NCBI GenBank assembly: GCA_020199835.1
Contig: JAIVJV010000005.1
Coordinates: forward strand, 92,746 to 156,745
Length of the DNA stretch: 64,000 nt
DNA from: Acidobacteriota bacterium
Lineage (GTDB): Bacteria > Acidobacteriota > Blastocatellia > Pyrinomonadales > Pyrinomonadaceae
Direction: 5' to 3'
The position numbers were made by a program, and so were the translations under genes. Below are positions 41,893-50,724 of the stretch, in pieces (within the stretch, counting starts at the first letter, position 1; each line of letters starts with the position of its first letter). The notes under the pieces were generated by a model, which was not told where the DNA came from, searched no databases, and saw nothing but the letters and a program-made list of their open reading frames with translations.

Positions 41893-42899
41893 TGTCGACG
41901 ATCTTGCCCGTTATACAACCAGGAGCTCAGGCTTGCACTGATATCGATTTCGACGAGAAATTGGCTGCGTACGGTATGGAGCTGCGCGCGTCCCGCGTTG
42001 ATACCTTACAGATCAACGTTGGCAAGCTCTGTAACCAGGTCTGCAAACACTGCCATGTGGATGCCGGCCCATCGCGGCCGGAGATCATGACGCGTGAAAC
42101 TGTTGAGCAAGTACTCGACGCAATACGGAATTTCAGGATTTCGACTGTGGACATCACAGGCGGTGCACCCGAACTGAATCCTTCATTTCGTTATTTGGCT
42201 AGTCAGTCTCGGTCTCTCGGATGCCAAGTGATAGTGCGCCATAATCTCACCGTGATGTTCCAGCCGGGCCAGGATGACCTGCCGCAGTTCTTTCGGAATC
42301 ACACGATCGAAGTCGTATCTTCGTTGCCATATTTTTTAGAGCAGCAGACAGATGCGCAGCGCGGTCGAGGGGTGTTCGAAAAATCAATTGCAGCATTGCG
42401 CCGTTTGAATGCAGTCGGCTACGGAGTGGAGAACAGCGAACTCATTCTTAATCTGGTCTACAACCCCGTGGGAGCGTTCCTGCCGCCGCCGCAACAGAGT
42501 ATAGAAGCAGATTTCAAACGAGAGTTGATGAACCGCTATGGTATTTCCTTCAATCGACTCTTCACGATTACCAACATGCCAATCCGGCGCTTCCTCGATT
42601 ACCTGCGACGTTCTGGAAACGAAGAGCGGTACATGCGCAAGCTCATTGAGGCATTCAATCCGGGAACCTTGGATGGTTTGATGTGTCGCAACCTCGTAAG
42701 CGTCGATTGGACTGGCAAGCTTTACGATTGCGACTTTAATCAGATGCTTGACTTACCCGTGGCCCCAGAGCTGCCACAAACGATTGCGGAATTCAGTCCG
42801 GAGAAGTTTGCAGGCCGTCGCATCACGACGGGTTCACATTGTTTCGGCTGCACCGCCGGCGTGGGATCGAGTTGCGGCGGCGCAGTAGCAACCGAATAA
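41892..42899 (+). CDS. arsS: ArsS, arsenosugar biosynthesis radical SAM protein
   Basis: 335 residues. The radical SAM cluster motif is CNQVCKHCHVDAGP near residue 50, followed by VDITGGAPELNP. The C-terminal Cys-rich domain has LYDCDFNQML and GSHCFGCTAGVGSSCGG. The C-terminal domain has Sec in some relatives (the old name linked the family to a selenodomain); here the codon is TGC, so this copy is the Cys form. It joins a 5'-deoxyadenosyl moiety to methylated arsenic. Confidence 0.92.
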   Translation: MSTILPVIQPGAQACTDIDFDEKLAAYGMELRASRVDTLQINVGKLCNQVCKHCHVDAGPSRPEIMTRETVEQVLDAIRNFRISTVDITGGAPELNPSFRYLASQSRSLGCQVIVRHNLTVMFQPGQDDLPQFFRNHTIEVVSSLPYFLEQQTDAQRGRGVFEKSIAALRRLNAVGYGVENSELILNLVYNPVGAFLPPPQQSIEADFKRELMNRYGISFNRLFTITNMPIRRFLDYLRRSGNEERYMRKLIEAFNPGTLDGLMCRNLVSVDWTGKLYDCDFNQMLDLPVAPELPQTIAEFSPEKFAGRRITTGSHCFGCTAGVGSSCGGAVATE

Positions 42900-42936
42900 A
42901 TTAGAGTAAGGTAATAGAGGGTGTCAGTTATGAGGA

Positions 42937-43184
42937 ATGGGCCCGGTTGTGATTAACCACGAGATCTCTTTAGGGTCGGTTATTACTTGCCCCGAGTGTG
43001 GCTTTCAACGGGAGGAAGAACGCCGACTGATGCTTGCCTGTTTTTTTATGACTGTACGAGTTGTAAGGCTCGGCTGCGGCCGTTACCTGGTGATTGCTGC
43101 GTTTTCTGCTCATATGGAACAATGAAATGTCCACCTATGCAATGGGAAAGTTTTTCGGTCAATACAATTAAGGGAGGCAGATAA
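42937..43184 (+). pseudogene. GDCCVxC-domain small zinc protein, broken by a one-base frameshift
   Basis: Two frames together give one conserved small protein. From the ATG at 42937 comes SVITCPECGFQREEE. After about 43019 the next frame continues as TPTDACLFFYDCTSCKA, then GDCCVFCSYGTMKCPP. RefSeq calls this family GDCCVxC domain-containing (seleno)protein. Restoring one A in GAAGAACGCC would rejoin them. It lies between ArsS and the Sec peroxiredoxin-like gene. A sequencing error is as likely as true decay. Confidence 0.75.
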
Positions 43185-43187
43185 TTG

Positions 43188-43781
43188 GTGAAAGTCCTGA
43201 CAGTCTTATTCCAAGTGGTCTTACTGATATCAGTAGCGACGTGCACCAACGCACAGTCGACAAATCAGACTCAGCCGAAGAGACCAGTTGCGGTGCGTGA
43301 CGCCGCTCCGGATTTCACACTTGAGGATCAGAACGGGAAAAAGATCACGCTCTCTGCCGCCCGCGGCAAGAATCCGGTCGTGCTGGTCTTTTATCGTGGC
43401 TACTGGTGACCATACTGTGCTCGGCAGTTGGCCGATTTGAGATCGCTATTGAAAAAAGATGAGAACGTCGCTCTGTACGCGATCAGCGTGGATCCTCCAG
43501 ATGTCAGCAGGAGCTTCGCTGAAAGGGTCGCATCAGATAGAAAGGGCAAAGTCACTTTTTCATTGCTTAGCGATCCAGAACACAAGATCATCGACGCTTA
43601 CGGACTGCGCGATCCCGCCTACGAGGGACAAAAAGTTTACGGCATCCCGCATCCCGCGGTTTACGTGATTAATAAGGATGGTAAAGTAAGCTGGGCAAAG
43701 ATCGAATCGAACTATCGCGAGCGCCCAAACAATCAGGAGATTCGCGCTGCGATCGATCGACTAACGGCGGATAGCAATTAG
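43188..43781 (+). CDS. Selenoprotein: Sec-containing AhpC/TSA-type peroxiredoxin-like protein
   Basis: A GTG at 43188 with GGGAGG upstream begins a signal peptide (VLFQVVLLISVATC, possibly a lipobox). The frame passes a TGA at 43407-43409 (Sec74) and ends at TAG 43781, 197 residues. Around the TGA it reads VLVFYRGYW-Sec-PYCARQLADL, where the family has FYRGxWCPYC. Thus Sec replaces the peroxidatic Cys and the resolving-position Cys stays. DAAPDFTLEDQNGKKITL and YGIPHPAVYVINKDG complete the fold. It should reduce peroxides in the periplasm. It converges on the Sec AhpD-like gene with a 4-base overlap. Confidence 0.9.
43421..43435 (+). other. SECIS-like hairpin in the peroxiredoxin-like gene
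   Basis: TCGGC and GCCGA pair perfectly around the loop AGTTG, which starts 17 bases after the TGA and has G in second position. Confidence 0.65.
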
Positions 43782-44329
43782 GGCACTTTATCTGCCCGTT
43801 CGAGATCAACACCTAGTCCAGAGGCGATGCGGTTGACGAAATTGAAATACGAAACGATTGCGACCACATCGTGGATGGCATCATCCGACAGACCAGCGCG
43901 TCGCAAGGAAACGATGTCGTTGGCATGAGCCTGTTGCGGCGATTGAGTAAGTCTGATTGCGAATGCGACGAGGGTGTGCAGCCGATCGCCAGGCGGAACA
44001 GCAGTGAACGGATCCTGCTCAAGAGCCGCGACCAGCGCCTCGTTTTTTGTTAACGCACGGAGAGCCTCTCCGTGATGGTTGATTCAATAATGGCACTTGT
44101 TGATAACTGAGACCGTGACGGCAATCGTTTCCCGCTCTGTCCGCGACAACTCAGAGCAACCAAACATCAATTCGCGATAGAGGTGCAAATGCGCAGTGAG
44201 TACTTTAGGGTGCAGGCTATGAGCCTTCAGGATGTTAGCTACCTCACCACGAGTCGAGGCAACTTCATTGTAGGCGTCACGTAGCGGCCCTTCGGCTTCT
44301 GAAACATCGATTACTTTAATCCATGTCAT
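43778..44329 (-). CDS. Selenoprotein: Sec-containing AhpD-like peroxidase-related protein
   Basis: The ATG at 44329 follows GAAGAGG. The frame passes a TGA at 44086-44084 (Sec82) and ends in TAA at 43778, 183 residues, the normal length of peroxidase-related AhpD-fold proteins. The active site reads NKCHY-Sec-INHHGEAL, where relatives have CxYCxxHH. Both halves are typical: ELMFGCSELSRTERETIAV before and AGLSDDAIHDVVAIVSYFNF after. A perfect 7-bp SECIS-like hairpin follows. Together with the convergent peroxiredoxin-like gene it suggests peroxide or organoperoxide defence next to the arsenic genes. Confidence 0.9.
44056..44074 (-). other. SECIS-like hairpin in the AhpD-like gene
   Basis: CACGGAG and CTCCGTG form a perfect 7-bp stem around the loop AGGCT. 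The loop starts 17 bases after the TGA and has G in second position. It is the strongest stem of the set. Confidence 0.72.
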
Positions 44330-44379
44330 ACGAACCTCTTCCTGTGACAGTGTAAAACCAAGGGCTCTGAATGCCTGTT

Positions 44380-45906
44380 ACCCAGATCTTGAAGTAATAC
44401 GAAAGCCATTTCTTGTCAATTTGAAAGATTCTTGAGTATCGCGTCGAGTCCAGCTTGCTGATTAATCTATGTTAGGGTCGGATACACGTGAATCATACTA
44501 CCGAGCGCAGTTATCGACAGTCTCAGCTTCATCGCCAGCACCACTTCATGAATAAGCTCGCCGGCGTGCGGTCCGACTATATGTGCCCCCACGATCTCAT
44601 TCTTGCGTCCGGCGCAAATAATCTTCGCGAAGCCTCGTGATTCCTCTTCAGCCTGCGCTCGATCATTATCGACAAAGTGACTTCGATAAATCTGAATCTT
44701 CGTCGCACCGAACTTCTCTTGGGCTTCGTTTTCAGTTAAGCCGACACGCGCCACCTCCGGGTCAGTGAACGTGGTCCAGGGCACAACGCGGAAATCCGTT
44801 TTTTGCAGCAGTGGCCGGAAGAGCAACGCGTTGCGAATTACAACAGACGCCTCGTAAGCCGCCATATGCGTAAAGGGGAAATGTCCGGTCACGTCCCCAG
44901 CCGCGAAAATGTGACGAGCGGAAGTTCGGAGGTATTCGTCTGTGAAGATTCGCTGCTTGTCCTATTTCACTCCGGCAGCTTCCAGATTCAGACCTTCGAT
45001 ATTTGGTCGGCGTCCTGTGGCCACGAGAATCTCATCAGCGGTTACTTGCCGCTTACCATCACCTTTCTCAATCGTTAGAACTTTTCGACCATTGGTCAGA
45101 GTCGCGCTCACGGCTTTCTGTTTGAGCAGAATCTCTATTCCGTCCGATCGCACTACCTCTGCCATTGTGGCCGAGACTTCTTCGTCTTCCTTTGACAACA
45201 GTCGCTTGCCCATCTCGACGACAGTCACTCGGCTCCCGAACCGAGCGAACGACTGGCCCAACTCCAGTCCAACCGGGCCACCGCCCAGAACAATCAGTTC
45301 TTGCGGCAGACGTTTGAGGTTGAAGACCTGTTCGTTGGTAATGACCCCGACCTCCTCCAATCCTTTAATGGGAGGGATGCTTGGCCGCGAGCCGGTTGAG
45401 ATACAAAATCGCTTGGCGCTGATTCTTTTCCTGGAGCTGTCGTTATAGGTGACTTCCAATTCGTGAGGCGAAAGAAAACGTGGACTGGCAAAGATGACCT
45501 GGACACCCCACGATTCAAACCGCTCCGGGCGGCCGTGCTCGCCGACAGTTTCGATAACACGCGCCACACGATCTGTGATCGCCGCAAAATGACCACCATC
45601 GAACTCAATTGAAGTGGGCGCAAAGCCAAAGGCTCGTGCTCGGTTAACATCTGCGGCGAATCTGGCGGAGCGAATAAATGTTTTTGACGGGACACAACCA
45701 GTGTACAGACAGTCGCCACCCAGCGCCTTCTTCTCGACAAGGGCCACTCGCGCGCCAAGCTGGGCGGCGCCGCCGGCCACAACCAGTCCGGCAGAACCAC
45801 CACCAATTACTACGAGATCGTAATCACTCATGTCCTGAGCGGCGCCGCCGGCCACAACCAGCCCGGCAGAACCACCACCAATTACTACGAGATCGTAATC
45901 ACTCAT
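44380..45906 (-). pseudogene. Decayed mercuric-reductase-like flavin disulfide oxidoreductase (two TAG stops, frameshift)
   Basis: A paralogue of 11857-13311 along its whole length (GGDCLYTGCVPSKTF, VLGGGPVGLELGQSFARFG, AAGDVTGHFPFTH). Three lesions break it. TAG at 44962-44964 stands where the paralogue has Phe; TAG at 44467-44469 stands where it has Gln; and a frameshift near 44420 precedes the KKWLSYYFKIW end. The N-terminal 25 codons are also duplicated in tandem. No amber-suppressor or pyrrolysine gene is seen in the window, so ordinary decay is the simplest reading. A short C-terminal fragment could still start internally. Confidence 0.85.
45757..45906 (-). repeat. 75-bp tandem duplication at the start of the decayed reductase gene
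   Basis: Two adjacent copies encode MSDYDLVVIGGGSAGLVVAG plus GAAQD or GAAQL, so the FAD-binding start is present twice in frame. Only a few substitutions separate the copies, so the event is recent. Confidence 0.88.
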
Positions 45907-45942
45907 GTCCTGGGCGGCGCTTATCATCGGATTCTGACGCAA

Positions 45943-46207
45943 TGCGCCGAGACTCGACGCTGCAGTTGGAAAACGCCATTTTTATCGGTTTCTAACCCCA
46001 ACGTTGTCCAACTAAGACCCACTGAATTTTATTTTATGACCGTTTATGACCGGCAAATTTCATTTAATGACCGAACCTACATTGTCGAGCTGCCTCTTTA
46101 AAAGCTCCTATAGGGGCGATTATTTCTTGCCTGCTCTACAATCGGTGGAATCGCAGCTTCAGCTTCGTGAAACTTTCCCCTCTAAGCCAGGAGCAACGCC
46201 AACTTAC
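45943..46207. other. Gene-free stretch with TTTATGACCG repeats
   Basis: No gene is supported. It contains the short direct repeats listed separately, which look like the end of a lost insertion sequence. Confidence 0.4.
46033..46073 (+). repeat. Three TTTA(A)TGACCG direct repeats, possible insertion-sequence end
   Basis: TTTATGACCG at 46033-46042 and 46043-46052 is followed by TTTAATGACCG at 46063-46073. Short repeats of this sort occur at transposase-binding termini; no transposase or second end is seen. Confidence 0.4.
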
Positions 46208-46638
46208 TTATCGGCCGCAAGTCTCCTGAATTCTTTTCACTGCTTCTTCCAACAACGGATGCGCTTCATCCAGCCGGCCTTTCGCCATAACTGAGCGTGG
46301 TGGCCCCACCGTTGCGAAGAAACGCCGCTCGGCTTCAATCGCTTCATCAAACTTACCGTACAATTCGTACGACTTCACGAGACGGCTTGGACGGCAGTGT
46401 TTGTGGGGTCGCTGAACTTCTCTTAAACCGGTCGCCTCATCTAATCCGAGATGACGAAAAACGTGCCGAGAGAGCCTTTGAGTAACCGGTTCAGGTGCTC
46501 GTCATAAACGGCCAGTTCCGCTGGCGTATTTTGTGTCCTGGTATCGAGGTAATCTCCGTTGACATTTTCATCCTGTTTCTCTCGGTTTTCTCGGCCCTGA
46601 AGCCAGGCGTGATGAACTTTTTCGCGCATGTTACTCAT
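46208..46638 (-). pseudogene. Remnant of a TPR-containing protein
   Basis: An ATG at 46638 opens 65 codons without recognised domains and ends at TAG 46441. Past that stop, other frames give TPR-like coding: SDPTNTAVQAVS, then LVKSYELYGKFDEAIEAER and KGRLDEAHPLLEEAVKRIQE, ending at TAA 46208. At least two frame changes are needed to join them. The TPR end resembles the C-termini of Acidobacterial kinase/TPR proteins. Confidence 0.55.
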
Positions 46639-46650
46639 TGGCAGCGCGCT

Positions 46651-47710
46651 TTAACCACGTTCTGTTTCTGTGATGGTGTTTCGCTTCCTTTCGATTTCGA
46701 TAAGGCCGGCAGTTTTCAGTTCATTAAGAGCGCTGGTTACTGTCTCGCGATATACTCCAAGACGCTCGGCTATGCCGTGGTGAGACAGGCCAGTTATCTC
46801 GTTATGCTCGCTCGCACAAAAGCAGTGATGCCAGGCGCGGGATCAATCCCTTAAAGGCGATTTTCTTCCAATTGTCGTTCGGCATCAACCACACGCCTGC
46901 CCACTGCCTCAAGAATGCGCAATGCGACTTTAGGTTTCGAAAGCAGTAGACGTTCGACGTCGCCGCGGCTCATCGTGCAAATGAGAGATTCTTCGGTAGC
47001 TTCGGCATAGGTGTCGTACATGCCCTGGCCGATGCAGCTCATCTCGCCGAAAAACGAATCCGACGGTAGTTTTGCAATGACTAGTTTGCGCCCCTCTGGC
47101 GACAGTCGATAGATCTGCACTGCGCCTTTTTTAAGGATGAACAGCACCTCTCCCATTTCGCGGGGCATGTAGAAAACTCGCCCCGTAGCGCAGGTTTGCA
47201 TTCTGGTGGCGCGATCAATCTCCTGCATCTCATCGGGCGTAAAGTCGTGGAACAACTCCATCGCTGAGAGATACCCGATTTTATCTCGCAACAAACTCCC
47301 ATCGATGTAGTCGGTCTCAGCGGCTGTTGCGGCTGATGTTCGATTGCCCATCAGGCGTTGTGTCAGCTTAGATAATGTTCCTGGCATGCTTGTTAACTCC
47401 GTTCTCAGGACAATTCTCACGCCAGCTCGATCGACCATTGAAGCCGATACTTTCGCGAGAAGTTCCTCGAGAGAAGGGTTTCCCAGCGAAATAGTGCGAC
47501 CATTGAAAACATAGGTCGGTGTTGAGAAAACATCGTCGTGATTCAAGCTGCCTTCGGCGTCCACGTCGATCACGTCAATATCCATCTCGCCAAATCTCGT
47601 TTTCACCTCTTCCGCCAGCCGCAGAGCCTCGTCACACGACCAGCAGTGCTGTCCGATATAGATCCGTAGGTGGGTTTATTCCCGTTCTCAGTCACTTTCC
47701 TAACTCCCAT
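46651..47710 (-). pseudogene. Thioredoxin-fold domain fused to Crp/Fnr regulator, broken by frameshifts
   Basis: Starting at an ATG at 47710 and allowing one frame change near 47674, the N-terminal part is a thioredoxin-like fold (LRIYIGQHCWSCDEALRLA, then VFSTPTYVFNGRTIS). A Crp/Fnr cNMP barrel follows (GEVLFILKKGAVQIYRLS, FGEMSCIGQGMYDTYA), close to the protein at 15742. The intact frame stops at 46851; two further changes recover the DNA-binding end (LSHHGIAERLGVYRETVTSA) to TAA 46651. Three lesions, one in an A-run, point to decay or assembly error. The domain fusion would couple a thiol sensor to a transcription factor. Confidence 0.75.
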
Positions 47711-48843
47711 TCCTTAATTAACAGCTTTACCGGATCGGGTGACAAAGCTTTCGCCACGTCAGCTTAGACCAACTGACTTTCGTCTTATGTAACCCAGCTT
47801 ACTGGATAGGCTGTAATCGCATTACTGGCGCGCCCGAGTTATTACGATATTTAACAATCAGGCGGCGCAGTCCTGCGCCGCTCAGAGAATCGCCGAAAGG
47901 TGAAACGACCCAGCCCGCGGCAACTAGAGCGTGCTGGTTCATGCCGCACACGTAAATTTTGCAGACGTGTCCGAATGAGTGTATTGAATCATTTTGGGGA
48001 GCATTGAAAATCAAGAAAATTGCGATCAACAGGCTTGGTAGAATCGGTGTTCGTGCTTTACGTGGTGCAGAACCGTTTGTCGTTCTACTGGGCGACCCTC
48101 ATTTCCGCACGTAAGAGCAGCGCGTCTCAATCTTCGGATGTTTCTGGCTAGCAAGAGTGTCGCATGATTCTGTAGAGCCACGCACCGCACAGCAATCGCT
48201 CATATCCCTTCATCCTTCTTGCTGGTGCGTCCTCGTCAGCCGCCATCCTGCAAAGGCAATCAGCCGACCGTTTGCAGGCATGCTGCCTGCGCTTCAGGTT
48301 ACTTCGCTTTGTAGCCGGTCGAGTCGACTACACGACTGCTCTGATCAATGTTCGTTCCTTTTGGATCAACTCAGCGCGCATCGCCTCGCTTGAAGAAGCA
48401 TTCCTTCAGGTCCGTGGCAGTGAATATGAGGAGTACAGACGAAGGGTGCGCAGATGGTTGTAAACGCCCCGGGTCTTTACCTTTACTTCAGATGAATGCA
48501 AGCGAACATGCAAATATGGCTAATCACAATATGAGCCCTACACCGAACACGACGCCGTGAGAATCAAAATCTCATCCGCAACCACAAGCGTCGCACCTGT
48601 CGCAGAGTCTCAATGATTCCGCATCACGCCGGAACTATCCTGATGTGCCACGAGGCTTCAGTAGAGGGTGGGAATCAGACAAATGTGGAGAGAGGGTATG
48701 TCGAGTCAGCATCAGAGATTGATGAGTTGAAAGCAAACCTCGATCAACTTGGAAGGTGACTTTTCTGCTTGACTCTATCGCCGACTACAGGGTTTAGAAT
48801 GGGTCCGTCAGTGAGTTTGTTGTAATTTGGAGGGGAGTTGTTC
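47711..48843. other. Over 1.1 kb without an intact gene
   Basis: Only debris-like frames are present. A plus-strand stretch ending at 48463 (EEAFLQVRGSEYEEYRRRV) resembles the C-terminus of isoprenylcysteine methyltransferase-like membrane proteins, but its start is lost. A 9-bp hairpin lies at 47862-47881. Confidence 0.45.
47862..47881. terminator. GC-rich hairpin
   Basis: GCGGCGCAG and CTGCGCCGC form a 9-bp stem with a two-base loop. No T-run; it may be a terminator or a repeat-derived palindrome. Confidence 0.3.
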
Positions 48844-49116
48844 ATGAGTCTAAAACGGCAAGTCGAAGTTTTCAGCGCGGGCTGTCCGGCGTGCGAAAAG
48901 GCAGTTGAGGCCATCAAGCGGATCGCGTGTTCATCGTGTGAGGTTCATGTTCTAGACATGCACGATCAGGCGGTGGCATCGAAAGCAGCCTCTTATGGAA
49001 TAAATAGAGTTCCATCAATTGTGGTTGAGGGAAAGCTTGCCGACTGCTGCCACGCGGGCCGCATCGATGAAGGAGTGCTACGCCAACTCGGGGTCGGCAC
49101 ACCTCTGCAACCGTAA
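48844..49116 (+). CDS. Small thioredoxin/glutaredoxin-like Cys-rich protein
   Basis: 90 residues, ATG at 48844 behind GGAGGGGAG. One thioredoxin-like fold: VEVFSAGCPACEKAVEAI with CxxC at 14-17, a second CSSC at 29-32, the cis-Pro segment INRVPSIVVEGK, and ADCCHAG. Six cysteines in a cytoplasmic protein of this size suggest metal or thiol transfer. It opens the run toward the copper/silver pump. Confidence 0.78.
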   Translation: MSLKRQVEVFSAGCPACEKAVEAIKRIACSSCEVHVLDMHDQAVASKAASYGINRVPSIVVEGKLADCCHAGRIDEGVLRQLGVGTPLQP

Positions 49117-49283
49117 CAAGAGAATGAAAGTAAACAAGTGAGTGTAAAGCGCGTTCATGTTTATCGGTTTGCGTCTTACAGGCGGACGAATTCCCGGGCA
49201 TTGAGCATAGACGCATCCGGTAAGCAGGCTGGACGGGTGTTGATTTGACTCTGATTGGCACTCTTGACTACAGTATTTGGACC

Positions 49284-49661
49284 GTGAAGACGCGAGTTGC
49301 ATCGCTATTTCTCGTGCTTGTCCTGGCAAGCAGCGCCTTTGCCGGCGTGCCTCTACATTCCGGCGAAGGCGAATGCAGCATGCATGGGATGGCGAATTGC
49401 TGTAAGACCGCTCTTCTGAATACCGAACACCCTGAGGTTGCCACGGCCAAGCTGTGTTGCGCGTTGGAGTGCCCTCAGAGCGGGACTACTTCGCAATCAA
49501 GTCATGCGGGAGTTGCGCCATTGGCGTTGGCGAATGTGACGCATTCACCGGCTGTGCGACCGTTCGCAACTTTCTCGTTCCCGGTTGGGCAAAATATACA
49601 TTTGCATGGTCCGCCTGGTTCGCCACCGACTTACCTTCTTAATCTCGCCTTTCTGATCTAA
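49284..49661 (+). CDS. Small secreted Cys/His-rich protein upstream of the copper pump
   Basis: 125 residues from a GTG at 49284 that opens a clear signal peptide (VASLFLVLVLASSAFAG); an upstream TTG has no support. The mature part has cysteines in ECSMHGMANCCKTA and KLCCALECPQ and a His/Met sprinkling. A periplasmic metal-binding role is likely from the composition and position. No family is recognised. Confidence 0.65.
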   Translation: MKTRVASLFLVLVLASSAFAGVPLHSGEGECSMHGMANCCKTALLNTEHPEVATAKLCCALECPQSGTTSQSSHAGVAPLALANVTHSPAVRPFATFSFPVGQNIHLHGPPGSPPTYLLNLAFLI

Positions 49662-49882
49662 ATCCCTTAAAGCCGTAGTGTGCTTACCTGTCGCTGTCCG
49701 CGATAAGTCGGGACGATGTGTACCTGTTAGTCCGCAAGGGGCCAAAGACTACTCCGGTCCAAGTGGGAAACATTACGGTCTAGATCGCCACCACCATAAG
49801 CAATATCGAATAACAATCTTAGCCGCAGTGTAGAACTGTTGCTGGTTCGGCAAGGGATAGATTTCTTACCACGGAGGAGAAC

Positions 49883-50307
49883 ATGAAAAAGCTATGGATT
49901 TCGATCGCTGTAATTGCATTTGCCGGCTGTTGGCTGCGTGTGGTTCATCGCCCGAAGGCGGCTCAACAGGCAAGGTAATCAAAAGCGGGCCAGCCGGAAA
50001 TGGCTTAACTGTTTCAATCGGGACCACGGATGGAGTGCTAAAGCACGGAAACAGTCAGTTCACTCTTACTTTCGCTGATTCGTCAGGCAAGCCCGTGGAT
50101 GTTGGCGCAGTAGCTCTGACCTTTCACATGCCGCAGATGGGAACCATGCAAGCCATGAACAATCCGGCAACGTTTACTACTACTGCAACGCCCGGTGTCT
50201 ATTCTGGCAAGGCGAACATCGAGATGGCCGGCGAGTGGCAGGCAAGAATCACTTATGAGGGACCTGCTGGACGCGGCGAGGCCTCCCTTCCTATCACCGC
50301 GCAATGA
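49883..50307 (+). pseudogene. YtkA/FixH-like lipoprotein with a frameshift in its signal peptide
   Basis: An ATG at 49883 with GGAGGAGA upstream starts MKKLWISIAVIAFAG, but the lipobox LLAACGSS and the rest are in the next frame, open to 50307. One lost base in the GCCGGCTGTT region would explain it. The body is a YtkA-like beta-sandwich: NSQFTLTFADSSGKPVD, HMPQMGTMQAMNNP, YSGKANIEMAGEWQARI. Such domains accompany copper RND pumps. The clean downstream frame suggests an assembly error or very recent mutation. Confidence 0.72.
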
Positions 50308-50344
50308 ACTTGAAATTAATAGAAGTGAAGGAGCAAGAACGAAA

Positions 50345-50707
50345 ATGAGAAAACTTACAACGAGGCTGTTAATTGCAAGCTTCGTAATAACCCTTGCAAT
50401 TACATCATCGACGACGCTCGCTCAAAAGTCGAAGAGAACACCTGGAGTCGAAAAGACTCTTACCGGTTACATCAGCGACGCCTCATGTGGCCTGAAGCAC
50501 ATGGAGGGAATGAATGAAAAGGACTGCACATTAATGTGTGCTCGCAACGGCAAATTCGTTCTGGCAGATCGAGATAAGAAGGTCGTCTATCAACTCGACG
50601 ATGCCGGACAGAAGAAGGCCCCCGAATTTGCCGGCCAGAAGGTGAAGGTGACAGGGAGGCTGAGTGGCAAGCGCATTCGAGTCACAGCTATTGAAGCGGC
50701 CTCGTAG
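50345..50707 (+). CDS. Secreted DUF5818-like small protein
   Basis: 120 residues, ATG at 50345 with GAAGGAG upstream. Signal peptide [19 protein letters not shown]. The mature domain, with [31 protein letters not shown] and [18 protein letters not shown], looks like a small OB-type beta-barrel with three Cys. It lies 17 bases before the pump gene. Function unknown; periplasmic metal contact is plausible. Confidence 0.72.
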   Translation: MRKLTTRLLIASFVITLAITSSTTLAQKSKRTPGVEKTLTGYISDASCGLKHMEGMNEKDCTLMCARNGKFVLADRDKKVVYQLDDAGQKKAPEFAGQKVKVTGRLSGKRIRVTAIEAAS

Positions 50708-50724
50708 GTCGTTATGGCTCAGCG

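Noticed and set aside
44462..44964. TAG codons in the reductase as pyrrolysine or suppressed amber
   Set aside because: The positions are Phe and Gln in the paralogue and a frameshift is also present; no pyl or suppressor tRNA gene is in the window, so it is treated as a pseudogene.
47799..48560. Several 60-80 codon open frames in the decayed region
   Set aside because: They overlap each other on both strands, lack ribosome-binding sites and show no recognisable motif apart from one possible C-terminal methyltransferase fragment.
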